42,354 bases of DNA from an uncultured Alphaproteobacteria bacterium. GTDB lineage: Bacteria; Pseudomonadota; Alphaproteobacteria; CAAGCB01; CAG-977. The number at the start of each line of letters is the position of its first letter. Within the stretch, counting starts at the first letter, position 1. Positions 17,460 through 24,595 of this stretch are shown here, piece after piece. Made by a program: the position numbers and the translations under genes. The notes below the pieces were generated by a model. The model saw only the letters and a list, made by a program, of their open reading frames with translations, did no database searches and was not told the DNA's origin. The stretch spans positions 1 to 42,354 of the forward strand of contig CALYBD010000020.1 of the NCBI GenBank assembly GCA_944393745.1, given 5' to 3'.

Positions 17460-17900
17460 ATGTTAAAAAAGATTGCGCTTGCTTCGGATCACGGCGGGTT
17501 TGATTTAAAAAATCTGCTGGTCGAAAAATTGAAAAAAGACGGGTACGATGTTTCGGATCTGGGAACGCATACGAAAGAGTCCGTTGATTATCCCGATATT
17601 GCCGCGCTGATGGCCGATGCAATCAAAGCCGGAAAGGTCGACAGAGGCATTTTATTATGCGGTACGGGAATCGGGATCAGCATTGCCGCTAATCGTTTTC
17701 CGTTTATCCGCGCGGCCTTGGTTCATGACGCTTTCGGGGCGCGTTTGTGTCGTCAGCATAATGATGCCAATGTGTTGGTATTGGGCGGGCGAACGACCGG
17801 CGTGGAAGTGGCTTTTGAATGCGCGGATATCTTTTTAAATACGGACTTTTTAGGGGATCGCCACGCTCGCCGTGTTGAAAAATTATCTCATATGTGCTGA
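17460..17900 (+). CDS. rpiB: Ribose-5-phosphate isomerase B
   Basis: A 146-residue enzyme that interconverts ribose 5-phosphate and ribulose 5-phosphate in the pentose phosphate pathway. Family blocks are IALASDHGGFDLK at the start, CGTGIGISIAANRFPFIRAAL with the catalytic cysteine near residue 64, and RQHNDANVLVLGGR. The ATG at 17460 is preceded by AAGAAAGGA. It stands 12 bases before glyA, a conserved pairing. Confidence 0.95.
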   Translation: MLKKIALASDHGGFDLKNLLVEKLKKDGYDVSDLGTHTKESVDYPDIAALMADAIKAGKVDRGILLCGTGIGISIAANRFPFIRAALVHDAFGARLCRQHNDANVLVLGGRTTGVEVAFECADIFLNTDFLGDRHARRVEKLSHMC

Positions 17901-17912
17901 AAAGGAATTCAA

Positions 17913-19199
17913 ATGACAAATTCGTTTTTTACATTGCCGCTGAAACAGGCCGATCCCGATGTGTATGAAGGGATCGTCAAAGAACTGCGTCGTCAGCAAA
18001 ACCAGATTGAATTAATCGCTTCGGAAAATATTGTTTCCAAAGCCGTTTTGCAAGCGCAGGGGACGATTTTAACGAATAAATATGCGGAAGGATATTCCGG
18101 CAGGCGGTATTACGGCGGCTGCGAATTTGTTGATATTGCGGAAAATCTGGCGATTGAACGGGCAAAAAAATTGTTTGATGCGGCGTTTGTTAATGTTCAG
18201 CCGCATTCCGGAGCGCAGGCAAACGGCGCCGTACAACTGGCTTTATTGCAGCCGGGCGATACGCTGATGGGGATGTCTTTGGACGCCGGCGGACATTTAA
18301 CGCACGGGGCGGCGCCCGCGTTGTCCGGAAAATGGTTTCATTCCGTTCAATACGGTGTGCGCGAAGAAGACGGCCGCATTGATTTTGAACAGGTGGAACG
18401 CTTGGCCAAAGAAAACCGGCCCAAGCTGATTATTGCCGGCGGTTCGGCTTATCCGCGTGCGATTGATTTTGCGAAATTCCGCACGATAGCAGATGAAGTC
18501 GGTGCGTTATTAATGGTGGATATGGCGCATTTTGCGGGTCTGGTTGCCGGCGGGGTTCATGAAAATCCGTTGAAATATGCCGATATCGTAACAACGACAA
18601 CGCATAAAACGTTGCGCGGGCCGCGCGGCGGCATGATTTTAACAAACCGCGAAGATCTGGCGAAAAAGATTAATTCGGCCGTTTTTCCCGGATTGCAGGG
18701 CGGACCGTTGATGCACGTCATTGCGGCCAAAGCCGTCGCTTTGGGAGAAGCGTTGAAACCTGAATTTAAGGAATATGCCAAAAACGTTGTTGCCAATGCC
18801 AAGGTTTTGGGAGAAACCCTGATGGCACGAGGGTTAAATCTGGTGTCGGGCGGTACGGATACGCATTTGGTGTTGGTTGATTTGCGTCCGAAGCATCTGA
18901 CCGGTAAAACAGCTGAAAAAAGTCTGGAACGCGCTCATATGACATGTAACAAAAACGGTATTCCGTTTGATCCGGAAAAACCGACGGTGACCTCGGGAAT
19001 TCGGCTGGGCACGCCGGCGGGAACGACGCGCGGCTTCGGCGTTGAGGAATTTAAGCAGATCGGCCATTTAATCGGTGATGTTTTGGACGCTTTATCCCGG
19101 AATCCGCAGGACAATACCGTTGCCGAAGAAAAAGCGGCAAAATCGGTGCTGGCATTATGTGCCCGCTTTCCGATTTATGACGGTTTGATGGAGGAATAA
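17913..19199 (+). CDS. glyA: Serine hydroxymethyltransferase
   Basis: A 428-residue PLP enzyme that interconverts serine and glycine with tetrahydrofolate, feeding one-carbon metabolism. Visible motifs include [31 protein letters not shown], the PLP lysine in [13 protein letters not shown] (about residue 230) and [16 protein letters not shown]. It lies between rpiB and nrdR with gaps of 12 and 3 bases, clearly an operon. No glycine riboswitch is visible before it. Confidence 0.97.
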   Translation: MTNSFFTLPLKQADPDVYEGIVKELRRQQNQIELIASENIVSKAVLQAQGTILTNKYAEGYSGRRYYGGCEFVDIAENLAIERAKKLFDAAFVNVQPHSGAQANGAVQLALLQPGDTLMGMSLDAGGHLTHGAAPALSGKWFHSVQYGVREEDGRIDFEQVERLAKENRPKLIIAGGSAYPRAIDFAKFRTIADEVGALLMVDMAHFAGLVAGGVHENPLKYADIVTTTTHKTLRGPRGGMILTNREDLAKKINSAVFPGLQGGPLMHVIAAKAVALGEALKPEFKEYAKNVVANAKVLGETLMARGLNLVSGGTDTHLVLVDLRPKHLTGKTAEKSLERAHMTCNKNGIPFDPEKPTVTSGIRLGTPAGTTRGFGVEEFKQIGHLIGDVLDALSRNPQDNTVAEEKAAKSVLALCARFPIYDGLMEE

Positions 19200-19202
19200 C
19201 GA

Positions 19203-19691
19203 ATGCGTTGTCCTTTTTGCGGGTATGAAGAAACGCAGGTGAAGGATTCCCGTCCCAGCGAAGATAACTCGGCCATTCGCCGTCGTCGTTTTTGTACGGC
19301 CTGCGGGTCGCGTTTTACAACGTTTGAACGTGTCCAGTTGCGCGAACTGACCGTGATTAAAAAAGATAAAAGCAAAATGCCGTTTGACCGTGATAAATTG
19401 CAGCGTTCCATTACGGTCGCGGTGCGCAAGCGTCCGATCAGTCCGGAACAGGTCGAATTGATTGTCAACAGTATTCAACGTCAGTTGGAAGTATCCGGGG
19501 AAAGCGAAATTCCGTCCGATCAGATCGGGGAAATGGTGATGGAAGCTTTGTCTGCTTTGGATCCGGTGGCGTATGTTCGTTTTGCTTCGGTCTACCGCGA
19601 TTTCAGGGAAGCAAAAGATTTTAAAGCTTTTATCAGCAGCCTGGAGGCCGTTGCCGATGCCGGTTCTCTGGAAGGAGAAAAAGATGCCTAA
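19203..19691 (+). CDS. nrdR: Transcriptional repressor NrdR
   Basis: A 162-residue regulator of ribonucleotide reductase genes. The N-terminal zinc ribbon has the pairs CPFC (residues 3-6) and CTAC (31-34). The ATP-cone domain follows ([21 protein letters not shown] onward), through which ATP or dATP controls DNA binding. It is three bases after glyA and overlaps nusB by eight bases, the usual alphaproteobacterial order. The ribF/ribD genes often found nearby are absent. Confidence 0.96.
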   Translation: MRCPFCGYEETQVKDSRPSEDNSAIRRRRFCTACGSRFTTFERVQLRELTVIKKDKSKMPFDRDKLQRSITVAVRKRPISPEQVELIVNSIQRQLEVSGESEIPSDQIGEMVMEALSALDPVAYVRFASVYRDFREAKDFKAFISSLEAVADAGSLEGEKDA

Positions 19692-20163
19692 AGTTAAAAC
19701 CAACCGCAGTTCGTCACGTCTGGCAGCCGTTCAGGCGTTGTATCAGTATGCGTTTGGCGAAAAAACGATTGACGAAATAGCGCAAGAGTTTATGACCGGC
19801 GCCATTGGCCGCGAAGTCATTGAAGAAGATGAATTGACAGGATCCGAAACGTTTGTTCCCGTTATGCCGGCCGAACCGACTTTGTTTGCGGGAATACTTG
19901 CTTCGTATGCTCAAAATGCCGATCAGATTAATGAAATGATCAACTCTTCTTTTGTTCAGGATTGGCCGGCCGAGCGCGTTGAATTGACTTTGAAGGCTAT
20001 TTTGCAGGCGGGGACGGCGGAATTGCTGGGGTTTCCCGAAACGCCGCTGGCCATTATTATTACAGAATATATTGATATCGCCAAAAGCTTTTATTCCGGC
20101 CCTGAAATTAAAGTAACCAACGGTATTTTGGATCGTTTGGCAAAAATTTTGCGTGAATCTTAA
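19684..20163 (+). CDS. nusB: Transcription antitermination factor NusB
   Basis: A 159-residue all-helical RNA-binding protein that joins the NusB-NusE complex on boxA during rRNA transcription. The start [22 protein letters not shown] and the C-terminal region [18 protein letters not shown]...[12 protein letters not shown] fit the family. The ATG at 19684 lies inside the end of nrdR after GGAG. A longer open frame upstream overlaps nrdR extensively and is not used. An acidic insert of about 30 residues between helices 2 and 3 is typical of alphaproteobacterial NusB. Confidence 0.95.
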   Translation: MPKVKTNRSSSRLAAVQALYQYAFGEKTIDEIAQEFMTGAIGREVIEEDELTGSETFVPVMPAEPTLFAGILASYAQNADQINEMINSSFVQDWPAERVELTLKAILQAGTAELLGFPETPLAIIITEYIDIAKSFYSGPEIKVTNGILDRLAKILRES

Positions 20164-20169
20164 ATACGG

Positions 20170-20607
20170 TTATTCATCGCGCTGGTGCTCAATAAAACGA
20201 ATCTGCGCGGGATCGTTTTGATCATCGGTTTCTTTGACGCTGTATTCGGGTTCTATATCCTGCGGACGCCTTTTGAAAGGACGAGCAACATAAAAAGGCC
20301 AAAAGGTTTTTTTCCAAAGAACAAAAGAAGCGGTTGTGCCGAATAAAAATAACAGTAAATAAATTAAATACGGCCAGAAAAACAACAACACGGCCAAAAC
20401 AGACGGCCAGCCCCATACGGTAACGGCACCGTATACCCCGGCCAATGGTCCTAATGCCGGAACGAAAACCAGTAAAAGAGCTGCAAAACCCGCAAAAATC
20501 CAGTGTAAACCGAAAAAATGCATAATTCCGTCAATACTGGCAATCAGCTGTAACAGGCTGACGGCAATATAGGCAACAAACAACAAAACAGGTAATTTTA
20601 AATTCAT
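20170..20607 (-). CDS. Small multi-pass membrane protein, function unknown
   Basis: A 145-residue protein with three or four hydrophobic segments in residues 5-110, including a proline- and tyrosine-containing FFWPYLIYLLLFLFG. The cytoplasmic-looking tail is charged (RPFKRRPQDIEPEY...). I recognise no family. It converges on nusB with only six bases between the stops. The start has AAAGGA just upstream on its strand. Confidence 0.7.
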   Translation of the reverse strand: MNLKLPVLLFVAYIAVSLLQLIASIDGIMHFFGLHWIFAGFAALLLVFVPALGPLAGVYGAVTVWGWPSVLAVLLFFWPYLIYLLLFLFGTTASFVLWKKTFWPFYVARPFKRRPQDIEPEYSVKETDDQNDPAQIRFIEHQRDE

Positions 20608-20726
20608 ATACTTTCCTTTTTTTGTTTATCATAGCTGTTTACGAATAAAAAAACATCAGTTTGTTGACGGTAATAAAATTTTAAAAATATCGGTGTATTC
20701 TGAATTTTCCAGAACAGGAAGGACAT

Positions 20727-21092
20727 ATGAGAAAAATTATTCAGGACAGACTTTATTTTGTGTTCCGGGATTCCGACGGCATATTGGGATTTACAATTCG
20801 CTGCTATGACGGAGAACCCGTCAATCCGTGTTTTTTGTATGACGGGGATCAACAGGTGTTTTTATTGCGCCGTCCGGGGCAGATTATTTCGCTGGCTTCG
20901 CTGGGGGAAGAATTCTTTTCTTTTTTGCGGACACTGCAGAAAGTCAGATTTTTGGAAACACCGGAAGATTCTTCGGAAATTATACGCCAGTATGATGTTC
21001 CTGTCGTAAAAATTGACAGTGTTCAATTGTCCGGTTCTCAAATAATCGTTTCCGAAGAATGTCTTTTTTCAGAATTGCCTTGTTCGGCTTAA
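20727..21092 (+). CDS. Small soluble protein of an unnamed family, paralogue of the gene at 29111
   Basis: A 121-residue protein with no signal peptide or membrane segment, predicted to be mostly beta strands. Its first 75 residues align with the protein at 29111-29461. Shared positions include Y-x-x-x-x-x-x-D-G-x-L-x-F/G, P-x-x-P with a following (L/F)(Y/F)(D/N)G, a strand with R and Q before I-x-L, and a final x-E. I know no name for the family. GGAAGG precedes the ATG. The stop overlaps the convergent small gene at 21089 by four bases. Upstream is a motif (20659-20678) also found before the antiporter gene at 1350. Confidence 0.6.
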   Translation: MRKIIQDRLYFVFRDSDGILGFTIRCYDGEPVNPCFLYDGDQQVFLLRRPGQIISLASLGEEFFSFLRTLQKVRFLETPEDSSEIIRQYDVPVVKIDSVQLSGSQIIVSEECLFSELPCSA

Positions 21093-21322
21093 GTGCGTTC
21101 AAAATACCAGTATCTGTCAGAAAAAACGGATTCCTTATTATCTGCTGACGTTGACATCTGTTGTTCCAAAGGATCTAAAAAATCACTTTTCAGATCTTTT
21201 AACCCGTTCAAATAATCAGATAAATCATCGATTTGCAGATTTTGCGCCAGTCTGTTGATCTCTTTGCTGAATTCAGATTCTTTTTTTAAAATTAAAATGA
21301 TTGTTTCACGATCTTTGCTCAC
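21089..21322 (-). CDS. Small helical protein, function unknown
   Basis: A 77-residue charged protein, probably an alpha-helical hairpin (ILILKKESEFSKEINRLAQNL, then LSDYLNGLKDLKSDFL). No family is recognised. The start is a GTG at 21322 with AGAGG five bases upstream. An ATG overlaps it in another frame. An 18-base perfect palindrome lies ten bases upstream of the start. It converges on, and overlaps by four bases, the gene at 20727. Confidence 0.55.
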   Translation of the reverse strand: MSKDRETIILILKKESEFSKEINRLAQNLQIDDLSDYLNGLKDLKSDFLDPLEQQMSTSADNKESVFSDRYWYFERT

Positions 21323-21331
21323 ATCGGCCTC

Positions 21332-21349
21332 TTTTGTTATATAACAAAA
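21332..21349. promoter_or_regulatory. 18-base perfect palindrome upstream of the small gene at 21089
   Basis: TTTTGTTATATAACAAAA is fully self-complementary. It is followed by a further half-site-like TGTTATAA at 21350-21357. The position directly upstream of a start codon suggests an operator. It is not an obvious terminator because no T run follows on the relevant strand. Confidence 0.4.
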
Positions 21350-21464
21350 TGTTATAAAAATAAATCAAAAAGTCAATCACAAAAAATTTTTGTGTTATGT
21401 GTCGGAAAAAGAAACCGTAAAAGGCGGCGTAAGGTTTGCCGGATTGTTTTTAATGAGGGCGATT

Positions 21465-21638
21465 TTACAGGACGTTTTTAACGGCTTCGGAGGTAATGAA
21501 ACGGGGTTGATTGACAGCGGTCGGCGTTCTGGCGCATGTTTTACTCTTTGAACTGATTTTAATGTGTGTCATGGCGCGAAAGAGCGTTTGTTTATAAAGT
21601 TTGTCCGATTTATACGGATTGTAGAAGAGAGGGCACAA
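21465..21638 (-). CDS. Doubtful short reading frame in the gap before the outer membrane protein terminator
   Basis: A 57-codon frame starting at TTG (21638), with an internal ATG that would leave 35 residues (MTHIKISSKSKTCARTPTAV onward). It has no ribosome binding site of note and begins just beyond the terminator at 21639. The composition looks protein-like, but the opposite strand is also partly open here, so chance is likely. The rest of the 21350-21680 gap shows no other gene. Confidence 0.15.
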   Translation of the reverse strand: MCPLFYNPYKSDKLYKQTLFRAMTHIKISSKSKTCARTPTAVNQPRFITSEAVKNVL

Positions 21639-21672
21639 AAAAGCCGGAGCGCTGAACTCCGGCTTTTGATTT
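21639..21672 (-). terminator. Rho-independent terminator of the outer membrane protein gene
   Basis: The stem AAAAGCCGGAG / CTCCGGCTTTT (21639-21649 with 21656-21666) lies just downstream of the minus-strand gene ending at 21683. Confidence 0.85.
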
Positions 21673-21682
21673 TTATTCGGCG

Positions 21683-22228
21683 TTAAAATGCAAAACGCAA
21701 CCCGCCGTAAAATTCATTTGATTTTATTTGCTTTCCTAAATCCTGGAAACGGTATCCGACATCAAAGGTGATGTCTTTTGTAATATCGTATCCGACACCG
21801 ACGCCGCCGCCCCAGGAAAATTTATAGTCTGTTTTTGACGAAACGCCGACATCTTTGATTTTCAGTCTGGACGCACCGACCGCCAGGTTAATGAACGGGC
21901 GCAGAGCCGTGCCGGTCTGAATATCATAATAACCGTTGACCATCAGGCTCATGGTATCGACTTTGTGTTTTGCGCCGATATAGTCGCCTTCGATTTTATT
22001 ACGGTAAGTATATTCCAGTTCAGTACGGATTTCATTTAACTGCATCCCCAAAGCGGCGGATCCTTCCCAGGCATTTTTGTCAATGTGGTTTTTTAACATG
22101 GCAATACCGGTTCTGACGGCGACATAAGGACGATCGCCGCAGGGTTCCTGAGCTTTGGCCGCAGAAGCGCAGGCCGAAAAAGCAATAACGGAAACTGCAG
22201 TTCCGAACAGGACTTTTTTAAGCAACAT
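21683..22228 (-). CDS. Small outer membrane beta-barrel protein
   Basis: A 181-residue protein with a signal peptide (cleavage near SAAKAQE). Alternating strands are consistent with an eight-stranded barrel of the OmpX/Opa or surface-antigen type: YVAVRTGIAML, EIRTELEYTYRN, MSLMVNGYYD, RPFINLAVGASRLK, FSWGGGVGVGYD, ITFDVGYRFQD and FYGGLRFAF. It ends in phenylalanine, the usual signal for the BAM machinery. Ligand and role are unknown. It is monocistronic, with a terminator at 21639-21672. Confidence 0.85.
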   Translation of the reverse strand: MLLKKVLFGTAVSVIAFSACASAAKAQEPCGDRPYVAVRTGIAMLKNHIDKNAWEGSAALGMQLNEIRTELEYTYRNKIEGDYIGAKHKVDTMSLMVNGYYDIQTGTALRPFINLAVGASRLKIKDVGVSSKTDYKFSWGGGVGVGYDITKDITFDVGYRFQDLGKQIKSNEFYGGLRFAF

Positions 22229-22383
22229 AGTTTTCTCCTTTACTGTTCAAATAATACATATATATGTACTGTAAAGAGTGGTTATTAAAAAAAACAACTC
22301 TTCATAACCGACTATGTTACTGTTTTGTTTTGTTTTGTCATTATGCCATTTAAGGCATAATACAATAGAAGTTATTTTTTATT

Positions 22384-22650
22384 CTATTGTATATATTCAA
22401 TTTGATAGAATTTTTTATTTAGTCCGAGATCCTTTTTTATTTTATCCATAGTCGAACAATCGATTTCTTTATATGAATAGAAATCGTATTTTCTTTTTAG
22501 TTCGGCCCAAACGGAATTCGGGTGGCGTTTTTGTTGCTGTGAAAGGCTTTTGACGTGCTGTTTTAAAACACGGACTTCAGAAAAAGAGGATATGCAACTT
22601 TTAGTTGTGTTGTCTTCTTCTTCAAAAGTATGACGCGAAAAAGGGATTAA
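22384..22650 (-). pseudogene. Frameshifted downstream part of the gene at 22647-22916
   Basis: On the minus strand a frame without any usable upstream start runs open from near 22701 to a TAG at 22384. If the T7 tract at 22655-22649 is read with a -1 shift, the upstream protein continues into it (CTLFF then LIPFSRHTFEEED), completing the transmembrane helix and adding 88 residues. The C-terminus (VWAELKRKYDFYSYKEIDCS) is faintly reminiscent of C-terminal domains of phage antirepressor-like proteins. Either the gene is broken, the sequence has an error, or slippage makes two products. Confidence 0.6.
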
Positions 22651-22916
22651 AAAAAGAGCGTGCAGACAATCATGCCTGCAAACAGCGCGTTTTTTTTCTT
22701 TTTATCCCACAGAATATACTGTGATTTTCCCGCAGAGATAATATTGTTATCTCCGTTTACGGAAATAAAGACCGCTTTACCCGATTCATTTAATGCGGGG
22801 GCGTTTTCATTCGGTCTTTCCTGATTTTGGTCTGAAGATTCGCGCAGCAAGTTTTTTAACGAATTCAGACGAGTTTCAAAAGTATCTAATTTCGGTCTAT
22901 TATCTTGTTTGATCAT
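22647..22916 (-). CDS. Partner protein of the XRE regulator, truncated at a T7 tract
   Basis: An 89-residue product starting at the ATG at 22916, which overlaps the XRE gene stop (ATGA), so the two are translationally coupled. The N-terminal half is charged and helical. A block AVFISVNGDNNIISAG resembles NGDNN motifs seen in some phage and plasmid proteins. It ends inside a hydrophobic stretch (ALFAGMIVCTLFF) with a stop right after T7. The -1 frame beyond is open for 88 more codons (see 22384-22650), giving a 177-residue membrane protein if joined. Function unknown. Confidence 0.6.
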   Translation of the reverse strand: MIKQDNRPKLDTFETRLNSLKNLLRESSDQNQERPNENAPALNESGKAVFISVNGDNNIISAGKSQYILWDKKKKNALFAGMIVCTLFF

Positions 22917-23314
22917 GCGACAGCCTCTATTACCCATTCGATTGCTTTTTGAGCATTTTCCGCCGATTCCGATACGATAATATCGTATACAACGGCAACG
23001 ATGCGGGCAGCCCGGTCGGCTGAAAACGATTTATGATGACTTTCTTCGTATTTTTTTAAAAATAAAACGGCGGATTCCAACGCTGTTTTATCGATTTTTG
23101 GTAATTCTGCAGGGGTATTTTCTTCGAATCCGTACAGCCAGTTCGGTGAAACGCCGAATGTACGACAAATTCTGCAAAACATCTGTGCGTCCGGTTCGCG
23201 TTTGTTTTTCAAATACTGATTCAGTCTGCTTTGACTGATTTCAAGCTGATCCGCTGCCCTTTGCTGAGTCAATCCTAATTCGGAAATCCTTTGATATAAG
23301 CGTTCTCCAATCAT
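22913..23314 (-). CDS. XRE-family (Cro/CI-type) transcriptional regulator
   Basis: A 133-residue protein with an N-terminal helix-turn-helix. Recognition elements are RISELGLTQQRAADQLEISQSRLNQYLKNKREPD and FGVSPNWLYG, as in phage repressors. The C-terminal half (residues 70-133) is helical and may dimerise. There is no LexA-like peptidase domain. AAAGGA precedes the ATG. It is divergent from the DUF6456-like gene across a region with repeated TGTGATA-type half-sites, which it probably binds. The next gene is coupled by an ATGA overlap. Confidence 0.88.
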   Translation of the reverse strand: MIGERLYQRISELGLTQQRAADQLEISQSRLNQYLKNKREPDAQMFCRICRTFGVSPNWLYGFEENTPAELPKIDKTALESAVLFLKKYEESHHKSFSADRAARIVAVVYDIIVSESAENAQKAIEWVIEAVA

Positions 23315-23360
23315 GGCAATCCTTTATCTTAGAATTAATCTCTCGAGTATACTGGCACAA

Positions 23361-23439
23361 TTTATCACGAAATAAAATTAACTATTTGTTATTGAAAATA
23401 TAAACTATTTGTGATAAAAAGAGGATATATATCACATTT
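23361..23439. promoter_or_regulatory. Repeated operator-like half-sites between xre and the DUF6456-like gene
   Basis: ACTATTTGT occurs at 23381-23389 and 23404-23412, a 23-base period (about two helical turns). TGTGATA at 23410-23416 faces its inverse TATCACA at 23430-23436. A further inverse TTATCAC lies at 23362-23368. This cluster in a divergent intergenic region beside an XRE gene is the expected form of a repressor operator set. Confidence 0.5.
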
Positions 23440-23451
23440 CGGAGTAAAAAA

Positions 23452-23925
23452 ATGGAAAAATCAGTTCAACTTTGCGTCAAGGACATAAATTCTTCTGAAG
23501 CCGGTGTTTTGTTGAAATTATATAAAAAAGGGCGATTGGGAAAATTTCCGCAGGCCGAAAATCGTTTGACGGCCGGATTGATGTTTATGAAAGATTTTCG
23601 TTTTTCGTTGTTTTCACAAAAAATGACACGAAATTATGACAAATTGTTTGTTCCGAGCGGTCGCGGAAAAAATGATTTTTCCGATCTGCGTTGCGATGCG
23701 GCGGACAGATATCTGCAGGCATTAAAATCAGTCGGAGCCTATCGTGTCTATGCGTTGCATTTTTTGCGCGATGAACAAAACGTCAGGGCTTTTTTGGCGC
23801 GTTATCCGATTTTAAATCAAGGATCCCGGCGTACCTATAAAATGGTGTATCTGGGCATTAATAAGATGTTGGATAAACTGATTGAATTTTATGATTCGCA
23901 GAAAAGTGCAAATAAATGCCTGTAA
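23452..23925 (+). CDS. DUF6456-like protein
   Basis: A 157-residue protein without signal or membrane segment. The pattern L-x-x-L-x-x-x-G-R-L, ENRLTAGLMFMKDFRFS, an ALKSVG block, and a C-terminal KMVYLGINKMLDKLIEFYD match the layout of DUF6456 in larger alphaproteobacterial regulators, where it follows a helix-turn-helix. Here the domain stands nearly alone. Divergent from the XRE gene and preceded by GGAG. Likely a regulatory partner in the same switch; this is inference. The 178 bases after it hold no other gene. Confidence 0.5.
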   Translation: MEKSVQLCVKDINSSEAGVLLKLYKKGRLGKFPQAENRLTAGLMFMKDFRFSLFSQKMTRNYDKLFVPSGRGKNDFSDLRCDAADRYLQALKSVGAYRVYALHFLRDEQNVRAFLARYPILNQGSRRTYKMVYLGINKMLDKLIEFYDSQKSANKCL

Positions 23926-24103
23926 AATAAGAAATTTTATGGAGCTTTCTGAAAAACGGCAAAACGGGTAAATTGATAAAGGAAAAATATACTGATTCGT
24001 TTTTGATTCGATCTGTTCCAAAAAAAAGCGAAAAAGAACGTTTAAGCCGTTTGTTTTTTCGGTATAATATTTTTCCGAAAATTAATATAAGGGCGGCGGT
24101 AAA

Positions 24104-24595
24104 ATGAAAGATTTTTTGAAACTGATTTTTTTCGGGGTGGTCAAAACCCCCAAATTGGAAATGTTTCGTCCTTCGGACGGTGAAAAGAAAAGTATGGCGG
24201 TCGGTTTCAGTTTACAGATTTTGCTGGTCGGCGGTTTTTTCGGGCTGCCGTTGTTTTTTAAACGACTGTGGGGCTGGGCTTGGCTGCTGTTTTTTCTGTG
24301 CACGGTTCAGTTTGTTTCTTTTTATCTGCGTTTGAAAGAAATTCTGTCCGCTTCAACGCCGGAAGACTATTATGCATTACGGGAAACCGACCCGATTGAT
24401 TCCGCGGCCGGTCTTCTTTTGCTGGTATTTACGGTTTTGCTGGCGTTTAAAGGGAATGAGTGGGCAGTAAAAAGGTTGTTGAAAAAAGGCTGGCGTTTTT
24501 CCGATGTGTCTGATCCGTCTGTTCTGGCGGCGGCTAAAAAATGGAAAATTTCCAAACATTACCTCAAACCGGTAAAAGAAGAAGATCAACTTTAA
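24104..24595 (+). CDS. Membrane protein of unknown function
   Basis: A 163-residue protein with three hydrophobic segments (about 31-49, 53-72 and 101-119). The C-terminal cytoplasmic part reads LLKKGWRFSDVSDPSVLAAAKKW. The GW motif after the last helix recalls DUF2628-type small membrane proteins, but the match is too weak to name. GGCGG precedes the ATG, and a TATAAT at 24063-24068 may be its -10 box. It overlaps slt by four bases at their convergent ends. Confidence 0.6.
   Translation: MKDFLKLIFFGVVKTPKLEMFRPSDGEKKSMAVGFSLQILLVGGFFGLPLFFKRLWGWAWLLFFLCTVQFVSFYLRLKEILSASTPEDYYALRETDPIDSAAGLLLLVFTVLLAFKGNEWAVKRLLKKGWRFSDVSDPSVLAAAKKWKISKHYLKPVKEEDQL

Noticed and set aside
302-23925. Prophage spanning the DUF5131 and XRE genes
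   Set aside because: No integrase, portal, terminase, tail or lysis genes, no attachment-site repeats or tRNA junctions, and many housekeeping genes lie between.
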